Below, piece after piece: positions 56,507 to 64,000 of a stretch of 64,000 nt of DNA. This DNA is from Candidatus Woesearchaeota archaeon (GTDB taxonomy: Archaea > Nanobdellota > Nanobdellia > Woesearchaeales > UBA9642): positions 384,330 to 448,329 of the forward strand of contig QZIT01000005.1 of NCBI GenBank assembly GCA_003599145.1, given 5' to 3'. The notes beneath the pieces are model-generated. The model made no database searches and was not told where the DNA came from. It was given only the letters and a program-made list of their open reading frames with translations. The first letter of the stretch is position 1. Every line of letters begins with the position of its first letter. A program made the translations under genes and the position numbers.

Positions 56507-57174
56507 AGTTTACCATCTTTTAAGTGTATTTGCCTTTGAGAGCGACGTGCAAGATTCAAGTCATGCGTTACCATAATAAGGGTTTTCCCTTCTTGTTTCC
56601 AAAGTTTTTCAAGCAACGATAGAACTTCTGAACCTGAGCCAGAATCAAGATTGCCTGTTGGCTCATCAGCAAGAATAACGTCAGGATTAGTTGATAATGC
56701 TCTAGCAATGGCAACTCTTTGCTGCTGCCCCCCTGATAACTGTGAAGGCCTGTGATGCATTCTATCATCTAAACCAACTACGTTAAGCAATGCCATTGCT
56801 TTTTCTTTTGCCTCGCCTCCATCCATATTTTGAAATTCTAACGGAAGCATGACATTTTCAAGAGCAGTCAAATTAGGAATAAGATTGAATTGCTGGAAAA
56901 TAAAGCCTATTTTTTTCCCACGTATTTGCGCCAATTCCGATTCGCGCATAGAAGAAATATCTTTATTATCCAAAAAAACAGAACCTTTGGTTGGCAAGTC
57001 CAAGCATCCTACAAGGTGCATCAAGGTGCTTTTTCCAGAGCCACTTGAGCCGACTATCGCTACAAATTCTCCTTCATCGATACTCATAGAAACATCTTTA
57101 AGCGCGGCGACTTCTACATCGCCCATCAAATAGATTTTCCAAACGTTTTCTAGCTTTATGAGTGATTTTTTCAT
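56488..57174 (-). CDS. ABC transporter ATP-binding protein, LolD/MacB type
   Basis: GSSGSGKSTLMHLVGCLD, LSGGQQQRVAIARAL, VILADEPTGNLD. Confidence 0.95.
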   Translation of the reverse strand: MKKSLIKLENVWKIYLMGDVEVAALKDVSMSIDEGEFVAIVGSSGSGKSTLMHLVGCLDLPTKGSVFLDNKDISSMRESELAQIRGKKIGFIFQQFNLIPNLTALENVMLPLEFQNMDGGEAKEKAMALLNVVGLDDRMHHRPSQLSGGQQQRVAIARALSTNPDVILADEPTGNLDSGSGSEVLSLLEKLWKQEGKTLIMVTHDLNLARRSQRQIHLKDGKLWSVKT

Positions 57175-57626
57175 CGGGGAGCAAACCTTTTTCCTTCAAT
57201 GCGTCTTTCCCCATCAATAGAATGGTTAATTCCATCGTAAAATTCCGTTTTTGAATAAACTAAAATAGCTCCAGAATACACATCAACAATATAGAGATGC
57301 CGCACAGAGCTGTTGTAAAGAGAAACTTCCAAGATTTCAATTAGCGCACCATTCACAGGAATGCTTCTGATTTCATTTGACGTTTTGACTGATAGATTGA
57401 TTGTAGGCTCGTTCTTAGCCTGCAAATCCTGCACAGCAATATTTTTAGCGAAGCTCACTTGGTCAGCAGTAGGAACATGGAACTCTGGCTTGAATCGGTG
57501 TGCTTTGAAAAGTCCTAGGGCAATAACGACTACAAAGAGAACGATAAATACCATTGCAACAATTTTCCAAATATTTATTCTGTTTAGTTTATTTTTCAGT
57601 TTAGCCACGCGATTCACCTCAAACAT
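57171..57626 (-). CDS. Membrane-anchored PepSY-like protein
   Basis: TM IVAMVFIVLFVVVIALGLF followed by a small alpha/beta ectodomain (HLYIVDVYSGAILVYSKTEFYDG). Confidence 0.65.
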   Translation of the reverse strand: MFEVNRVAKLKNKLNRINIWKIVAMVFIVLFVVVIALGLFKAHRFKPEFHVPTADQVSFAKNIAVQDLQAKNEPTINLSVKTSNEIRSIPVNGALIEILEVSLYNSSVRHLYIVDVYSGAILVYSKTEFYDGINHSIDGERRIEGKRFAPR

Positions 57627-57679
57627 AAAGTATAAAGATGAAACAACATATCTATCTTTGGTGAAATAGTTTCAATTTA

Positions 57680-58213
57680 ATGAAACCAGTAAAGAAAAAG
57701 TATAAAAAGCAAGAGAAAATACTCTTTGCTATGAGACAATTTAAAATACTGATTGCAGTAGCATTGCTCATTGCCACATTGGTTATTTTAGTGATGATGC
57801 TTTTCAACCCCCAACCTCTACAGATTATTCTAGAAACAGGTCAGGCAGTAATTACTCAGAACCCAAATTATTTTACGACAGGCACCGTTATCATACTGGT
57901 ACTGTGTACATTCGTCATGGGGGCATCCATCACCTTTCTATTTTACAATACAGAAAAAAATCCTAAACAGCCAGGCAGTATTTCTTCAAAAACACCTGAA
58001 CATTATACGACCTTGCTTCCTTTATTGAGGGCAGATGAAAGAAAAGCAGTGCATATTATTATCGATAAAAAAGGAGAGATTCTGCAAAATGAACTTGTTT
58101 TAAAGCTCGGATTTTCAAAAGTAAAAACGACAAGGATCCTTGCAAGCCTTGAACGAAAAGGAATTATTGATAAACAGAGGCATGGATTAACCAACAGCAT
58201 ACGATTAAAATAG
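57680..58213 (+). CDS. Two-TM membrane-tethered winged-helix regulator
   Basis: Two TMs, then ERKAVHIIIDKKGEILQNELVLKLGFSKVKTTRILASLERKGIIDKQRHGLTNSIRLK. Confidence 0.85.
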   Translation: MKPVKKKYKKQEKILFAMRQFKILIAVALLIATLVILVMMLFNPQPLQIILETGQAVITQNPNYFTTGTVIILVLCTFVMGASITFLFYNTEKNPKQPGSISSKTPEHYTTLLPLLRADERKAVHIIIDKKGEILQNELVLKLGFSKVKTTRILASLERKGIIDKQRHGLTNSIRLK

Positions 58214-58227
58214 CAAGTATTCTGTAC

Positions 58228-59661
58228 TTAAACCAGATTGCTTTTCTCAGAAACAAGAACAATAACAAAATACAGCGGTGCAACAACAATGGTTAATGCA
58301 ATGCCCAAAACTGCATAAAATATCTGAAATCCCATGAAATGCAGTAACAGTGCGCCTGCAGGTATTAAAATCAAAAACGGAATGAACAATGCTAAACTCA
58401 ATGATGAAAAGTATTGCGTTCGCTCTTCTGTTGAAAGCAGTTTTAATGCCAGCAGTCCTTGGGCAACGCCTATAATAGCACTGCCTATGGTTGCCAGTGC
58501 AATACCTGCTCCGATAGTAAGCAAACTAGGGCTAAAGGCAATGATGAAATTCAGCAATGCAATAAGCAGTGTTCCGAAAACAAGCATAGGAGCTTCTCCA
58601 ACATGCTTGCTGATAAGCCTTGTTATAGAAGGACCTAAAAAGGCAACAAGAATTGCTATTAAGAAAATAACAATCACATTCATAAACCCTCCAAAGCCTA
58701 TATGGGAAAAGTTTTGGTAAATGTAAATCCCGTAAAATGCTGTTCCCAGCGTTTGGACAACCCCTGTAATAATCGTTGCTGTAAGCATCAGCCTAACGAC
58801 CTTATTTTTCCTAAATACCACTAACTGATTCCTCATGGTTGCATAATGTTCCTGCAGGAATTTTCCAAAAGGATATGTTTTTCTATTGGGAATGTCTGAT
58901 AAAAAGGACATGACATATCCTGATAAAATAAACATGACAGCAGCGACTTCAAATGCCAGCAGGTAACCAAAAAGAGGAAATGCCGAACCAAAAAGCGTTA
59001 TGGTAAATGCTCCTGTAACAGGAAATAAATCCATAATAAAGCCTGCCATGAGCAAGGAAGCGCAGGTTATGATAATGCCTGAATAAGAAATCTTTCTTAA
59101 AAAAGCGCCCCGTTTTTCTTTATGGAGCATTTCCGAAAAGAATTTGTGATACAAATCGCCGTGGCTTACCACTCCTATGGTTCCAAGCAGAAATGCAGTA
59201 ATAAATAAGGGAACAGAACCTATAGTCGTTGCCAAAGCAATAAATAAAAAGCTCAATCCGAACAGCAATCCTGATTTGCTGATGAACCCCTTGCTTAAGT
59301 CTGCAAGCTTCGCATATTCTTTTAAGAATGAAGAAAGCAATGAAGATAAAACTGCTTTAATGCCGTTAACCAACCCAATAACAAAAAGAGAAGCGCCTGT
59401 CAAACTAAAAAGGATATTGACAATCTGCTGGCTTGCAAACCCATAGCCTATCCTGTCAAAAACTTCCTTAACTCCGAAAATCCTATTGTATCTTTTTTGC
59501 AATGCATTTCTTTCATAATTGACATTTTTGGTTACTGCATAGATTGCCTTATCAACATCTTCTTCTAGAAATCCCTTTTCTAAAAGGTTTTTTCGTACCA
59601 CATCCAGAGAATTATGATAGCCTAATTCCTGCCGGATATAGTCTGCAAGAGAGCTCACCAT
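58228..59661 (-). CDS. MFS transporter
   Basis: Multi-TM hydrophobic profile with central cytosolic loop. Confidence 0.85.
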   Translation of the reverse strand: MVSSLADYIRQELGYHNSLDVVRKNLLEKGFLEEDVDKAIYAVTKNVNYERNALQKRYNRIFGVKEVFDRIGYGFASQQIVNILFSLTGASLFVIGLVNGIKAVLSSLLSSFLKEYAKLADLSKGFISKSGLLFGLSFLFIALATTIGSVPLFITAFLLGTIGVVSHGDLYHKFFSEMLHKEKRGAFLRKISYSGIIITCASLLMAGFIMDLFPVTGAFTITLFGSAFPLFGYLLAFEVAAVMFILSGYVMSFLSDIPNRKTYPFGKFLQEHYATMRNQLVVFRKNKVVRLMLTATIITGVVQTLGTAFYGIYIYQNFSHIGFGGFMNVIVIFLIAILVAFLGPSITRLISKHVGEAPMLVFGTLLIALLNFIIAFSPSLLTIGAGIALATIGSAIIGVAQGLLALKLLSTEERTQYFSSLSLALFIPFLILIPAGALLLHFMGFQIFYAVLGIALTIVVAPLYFVIVLVSEKSNLV

Positions 59662-59737
59662 GCTGTTTTTAGGAAGGTTTTCTTTTTAAATGTTTGCAAA
59701 CAATAAACTTTAAAAAGCAGACAGCTTCAGTAGCTTC

Positions 59738-60715
59738 ATGAAAAGGGGTTTGGTGGTTTTTCTTGCGTTACTTCTTTTTCCTTTAGTTTCTGCAGTAGAC
59801 TTTAATGATTTTGGAGTGCTTCCCCCTTCTGTTCCAGCATCTTCTTTGGATACGTATGCCATTCGGCTGTTCCTTAAAGACACTGCAAATAAAAACGTCA
59901 GCAATGTTCACATCATCATCCAGATAGAAGCTGCAGATAAAAAAACAGAAAGTTTGCGCTATGTCAGCAATGATGTCATCACGCTTGAGCTTGAGCCTGG
60001 AAATTACACTATCATCTTGAAGGCTGATTCTCTTACAACCAATGGCGGCGATTATTATTATAGGGGAACACTTGAAGTATTTGCAGATATGAACCAAACC
60101 ATCAACTTTCTTCCCGTAGGAAGTATCAGGGGTTCGGTAAGCAAGAAAAATTTAATTGAGGGCGCAGACGTAAAATTCATCTGCAGCAAAAGCTATGGAG
60201 ATCTTGAAGAAATAAAAACAGATAAATTCGGAAGCTTTGTCAATGATTATTTGCCTACAGGAAACTGCAAAATCCTTGCAAGAGACGGAGAAGACATAGG
60301 GAATGTTGACGTTGTTGTTGAACAAGGAATGGTAAAAAATGTAGAGGTTACGTTAAATGAAAAAGGCTCAGCATCATCTGAACTTTTTCTTTTTATAACT
60401 ATAGGCATAGTTATTTTTATCTTGCTCTTTTTTTGGATTACCAAAAAGCCAAAAGAGGAGAAAATAAATAAAAGAGCAAACGACCTTATGCAAACGTTGA
60501 ACGAAACAGAGCAAAAAATAGTTTCATTTTTAATGGAGCATAAAGAAGCGTATCAAAATAAAATAGTCTATGGAGTCAATATTCCAAAAACAACGTTAAC
60601 GAGAGTGCTGATGAGTTTAGAAAGAAAAAAAATCATTCAGGTTGAGAAAGTAGGCAAAACCAAGAAAGTTAGACTCACTGAATGGTTTTTAAATAAGGAA
60701 AAAAAGCCAAATTGA
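59738..60715 (+). CDS. Secreted-domain/TM/cytosolic winged-helix one-component regulator
   Basis: Signal peptide, carboxypeptidase-regulatory-like beta domain (IRGSVSKKNLIEGADVKFICSKSYGDLEEIKTDKFGSFV), TM, wHTH (TEQKIVSFLMEHKEAYQNKIVYGVNIPKTTLTRVLMSLERKKIIQVEKVGKTKKVRLT). Confidence 0.85.
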   Translation: MKRGLVVFLALLLFPLVSAVDFNDFGVLPPSVPASSLDTYAIRLFLKDTANKNVSNVHIIIQIEAADKKTESLRYVSNDVITLELEPGNYTIILKADSLTTNGGDYYYRGTLEVFADMNQTINFLPVGSIRGSVSKKNLIEGADVKFICSKSYGDLEEIKTDKFGSFVNDYLPTGNCKILARDGEDIGNVDVVVEQGMVKNVEVTLNEKGSASSELFLFITIGIVIFILLFFWITKKPKEEKINKRANDLMQTLNETEQKIVSFLMEHKEAYQNKIVYGVNIPKTTLTRVLMSLERKKIIQVEKVGKTKKVRLTEWFLNKEKKPN

Positions 60716-60896
60716 GCTTTTTTCTAAATTTGGACCTATTTTAAGAATATTTTATTGTTTTGAAGGCTATTGGTCTGGTTATAGCTTTTTCGTTCCGCCA
60801 AAGAATTATATAAAAGATTGCCTTTACTGTAGCTATGATAATGCAAAGCATACATAATGAAGTAAAAAAAATAATCATCCTATTGGAGGTGAAAAC

Positions 60897-63800
60897 ATGG
60901 CAAAAAACATACTCTTAATGAGTATATTTGTACTTTTCGCATTGCTTTTGGCAATCATCAACGTAAGCGCACAGGAAATTCAGTTAAGTCCTGGAATAGC
61001 AGTCTATAATTATTATGGCAATACTGTTCAAATATCTGAATTAACAACTGATTATGCAAAGATCATGGTCACTGTTTCAGGACATCCTACAGAAACCAAA
61101 ACAGTATATAAAGATGGCGAAGCCTATTTTGAATACGGCCTTAAGGTAGAAGTAAAAAATATTGTTTTCGTGGGAGTTGCTGGATTGGAGCAACAGTACG
61201 CTGTTTTAGAATTAACACTTATGCCTGACTTTATTGTTACCGATATTCAAACAAACCCTTCTTCTCCAAAAGATGGAGAAATCGGACAGATTAATGTTTT
61301 GGTTAAGAATCAGGGAACAGTGGGAACTTCAATATTCTTTGTTGATATTTATTCTGATAATACCTTAAGAGGTCATTTAGCATCTGCTGTGAACAGTGCT
61401 CCCGGAGAAACCTATATGATTACCTTGAACAATTTTCAGTTCACCTCAGGAAGTCACACTATTAAAGTTGCTGCTAACCCAGAAGGATCAAGCAACCAAG
61501 GATCTGAAATTGAAGAGTCAAATAACAATAACAACGAAAAATCATTGAAATACACCATAGCTACAGCAAAGCCAGATTTAACCGTAACGCAAGCAGTGAT
61601 GAGTCATGCGGTTGCAACAGACGGTCAAGCAGGCTATTTTAACGCCTTATTCAAAAATAACCAGCAGACTGCATCAGGAAGCTTTTACGCAGATTATTAT
61701 ATAGACAATGTATTTTACAAGAGAACCCTGGTAACATCTTTGTCAAACTACGGAAGCATATGGGATAATGTGCCTTACACGTTTAAAGAAGGCGGCCATA
61801 CGCTCAAAGTCGTTGCAGATCCGATTAACGCAGTAGCAGAAACAGACGAAACCAATAATGTGTATATCTATAATTTTAACGTCAACAGCGGAAAAAACAT
61901 CGACCTTACGGTTGACAGCATATCGATGTCTCCAAGCAATCCAAAAGTAGGAGATATCGTTACCGTAACGATTGTTTACAAAAATCTTGGAAGCAACGAT
62001 GCAGGATACCCTGGAACAAGCTATAGCTTACCGGGAATAAGAGTGGCAGATACTCAATTTATAGGCGATACTTATTTCACCCCAGGAGATACCTATACGG
62101 TAATCAACAAAATAAGAATGGATTATCCAGGTAACTACGAGATTAACGCAGATATTGACAATACCAACATCTTTGCAGAAACAAATGAAAACAACAACAA
62201 ACTGAAAAAAACATTTTCCATACAGGGACCCTCTCAATCTGCTGATTTAACGGTTGAAAGCATCACCCTTAACCCTAGCACTCCAAAAGTAGGAGAGCCT
62301 GCAACCATGACTATAGTCTATAGAAATAATGGAAACATTGATGCAGCCTATCCTGGAGCAGGATGGTCAATGTTGCCTTCTTATTGGACAGATACGCAAA
62401 TGCAATACATTGGTGATACCTATTTAACACCAGGAGATTCCTACACAGTCATTGCAAAGGTTATTTTCAGCAAGCCAGGAGAATACAAAGTCAATGCAGA
62501 CATTGACAACACCAATCTTTTTGCAGAGAGCAATGAAAACAACAACAAACTTACCAAATCATTTAGTGTCATTGACAATGCAAATAAAAAGCCAGATTTT
62601 ATTGTTGAAAGCATCGTCATGAGTCCCAACAATCCAAATAACGGAGATACTGTAAATGTTGCCTACACCTTTAAGAATATTGGAACAGTTTCTGCACAAG
62701 CAGGCACCACTATAAGCTTCAAAGACTCAAACAATAATGAAATCCCTCAGGTCAGTGCACAAGTTACTGGGGATAGTTACTTAGACCCTCAGGAAGCCTT
62801 TATCATAACGATAACCGTGAAACCATCAACAGGAACATACACAGCATCAGCAGAAATCGATAACAATTATGTCGTTGATGAATACAACGAAGATAACAAT
62901 AAAATGCAGAACACATTTTATGTTGGAGGAACAGAAGGTTCAAAACCAGATTTTGGCATTGCAGCTATCGCGTATAGTCCGCAAAATCCAAAAGTAGGCG
63001 ACATTGTAACCGTCACCTACAGCTTAATCAACAATGGACCTACTGCAGGCAATATCAATTATCATTTGTATCTGAACAGCCCTGATAAAACACTTGAAGA
63101 ACTTAACAGAGAAGAAAGCGGCGATAATTACCTGCAATCAGGAGAAAAATTGTCAGTGAAAATAAAATACAATCTTGACAAGGCAGGATATCACACAGCA
63201 AACGCACTTATTGATGAAAGCAACAGTGTTGATGAGGGAAACGAGCACAACAATTACTACGCAACAAGCTTCTCTGTAAGCCCTGAAGGCTCATCAAATA
63301 TGCTTGTCTATCTGGATCAAAAATTCAAATTACAGGAAGACCAGACTGCAAATGTTATTGATTATAACAATATGGAGATTAAAGCATTAAGTGTTGAAGA
63401 CGATGAGGCAACCTTGCAAATCTCTGGAACAGAAAAGCAAAAAGGGAAAATCATCCTGCACAGGGATGTGTTGAAATGCGACGATGACAGCTACGACAAA
63501 TCTGCGCCAGATGACGGAAAACAAGTATTTGAGGTTGGAGAAGGAACTGATTATTGGAATTTCAACTGCCAGAACAGAAAGCAAGAGCAATGTTATGATG
63601 ATGGCAGCTTTGACACGTATTATAAAGAATGGTGCGAATATCCAACGTCAACAGGATTTTCAACAAAGATAGAGTTGGATGAAGGAGAAACAGAAACCGT
63701 TAACGGAGTGAAAATAACGCTTGTTGGCCTTCAAGATGACACGGCAATTCTGCTTGTTTCAAAAAAATATGTCGAGTATGGCGGAGTCAATATAGGCATA

Positions 63801-64000
63801 GAGCCAAGAGTCAATACTATAGATGAAGACGAAAAAGCAGAATATATCCTGACGGTAAAAGATACTCATCCGCAGGTTGCAGCAGTGTGCACTCCTGATG
63901 GCAGCAGCTGCACTTCTCCAAAGTACACGTACAATATTGCAATCTTCGGATTGCCCTTTGAAACGAATCTGCCATCAACAGTTACGTTGAATGCAGGTGA
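60897..64000 (+). CDS. CARDB-repeat surface protein, 3' end beyond window
   Basis: Perfect SD GGAGGTGA, ATG at 60897, signal peptide MAKNILLMSIFVLFALLLAIINVSAQ, at least five CARDB-like repeats (ADLTVESITLNPSTPKVGEPATMTIVYRNNGN...ESNENNNKL). Absent from the ORF track because no stop occurs in the window. Confidence 0.9.
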   Translation, partial: MAKNILLMSIFVLFALLLAIINVSAQEIQLSPGIAVYNYYGNTVQISELTTDYAKIMVTVSGHPTETKTVYKDGEAYFEYGLKVEVKNIVFVGVAGLEQQYAVLELTLMPDFIVTDIQTNPSSPKDGEIGQINVLVKNQGTVGTSIFFVDIYSDNTLRGHLASAVNSAPGETYMITLNNFQFTSGSHTIKVAANPEGSSNQGSEIEESNNNNNEKSLKYTIATAKPDLTVTQAVMSHAVATDGQAGYFNALFKNNQQTASGSFYADYYIDNVFYKRTLVTSLSNYGSIWDNVPYTFKEGGHTLKVVADPINAVAETDETNNVYIYNFNVNSGKNIDLTVDSISMSPSNPKVGDIVTVTIVYKNLGSNDAGYPGTSYSLPGIRVADTQFIGDTYFTPGDTYTVINKIRMDYPGNYEINADIDNTNIFAETNENNNKLKKTFSIQGPSQSADLTVESITLNPSTPKVGEPATMTIVYRNNGNIDAAYPGAGWSMLPSYWTDTQMQYIGDTYLTPGDSYTVIAKVIFSKPGEYKVNADIDNTNLFAESNENNNKLTKSFSVIDNANKKPDFIVESIVMSPNNPNNGDTVNVAYTFKNIGTVSAQAGTTISFKDSNNNEIPQVSAQVTGDSYLDPQEAFIITITVKPSTGTYTASAEIDNNYVVDEYNEDNNKMQNTFYVGGTEGSKPDFGIAAIAYSPQNPKVGDIVTVTYSLINNGPTAGNINYHLYLNSPDKTLEELNREESGDNYLQSGEKLSVKIKYNLDKAGYHTANALIDESNSVDEGNEHNNYYATSFSVSPEGSSNMLVYLDQKFKLQEDQTANVIDYNNMEIKALSVEDDEATLQISGTEKQKGKIILHRDVLKCDDDSYDKSAPDDGKQVFEVGEGTDYWNFNCQNRKQEQCYDDGSFDTYYKEWCEYPTSTGFSTKIELDEGETETVNGVKITLVGLQDDTAILLVSKKYVEYGGVNIGIEPRVNTIDEDEKAEYILTVKDTHPQVAAVCTPDGSSCTSPKYTYNIAIFGLPFETNLPSTVTLNAG

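Noticed and set aside
57600-57680. GAAAC-type repeats between the divergent ABC and wHTH genes as a strong operator
   Set aside because: Only one convincing short palindrome (TGAAATAGTTTCA); too weak alone in AT-rich DNA, so kept only as a supporting note.

Overview
The window is 64 kb of a dense, intron-tolerant archaeal chromosome. Gene content and the many short secreted-protein operons suggest a DPANN lineage such as Woesearchaeota/Pacearchaeota, but this is an inference from protein flavour, not from a marker tree. The left third (about 1-21.5 kb) is mostly housekeeping or small-metabolism genes: SMC, SRP54, glucokinase, phosphoesterase, radical SAM, P-loop/dCMP deaminase fusion, TFS, MFS, signal peptidase, NMD3, DUF460, a Hel308-like helicase lacking its N-terminal motor domain, Nudix proteins, and three tRNAs. 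tRNA-Ile(GAT) has an intron, and tRNA-Gly(TCC) has an 18-nt insert in the T-loop. The middle (about 21.6-49.2 kb) is a large cell-surface locus. It holds a small HTH gene behind three TATA/palindrome units, a 4936-aa membrane-anchored subtilase/LamG/beta-helix giant, a string of small secreted or membrane proteins (two tandem paralogs resemble the giant's own C-terminal domain), a TSP1-like membrane protein, two tandem RHH regulators coupled to a second large Ig/cadherin-like protein, and a MoxR ATPase next to a cytosolic homolog of the TSP1 protein's tail. The right end has a deoxyribosyltransferase-like/methyltransferase fusion, a PfkB kinase, a five-gene MacB-like ABC + HerA-like ATPase operon, two membrane-tethered wHTH regulators and a CARDB-repeat surface protein running off the window. 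Best candidates for an undescribed system: the giant-protein/TasA-like-subunit surface locus and its self-coupled regulators. No CRISPR array, rRNA or transposon was seen. All homology calls were made by eye from motifs.
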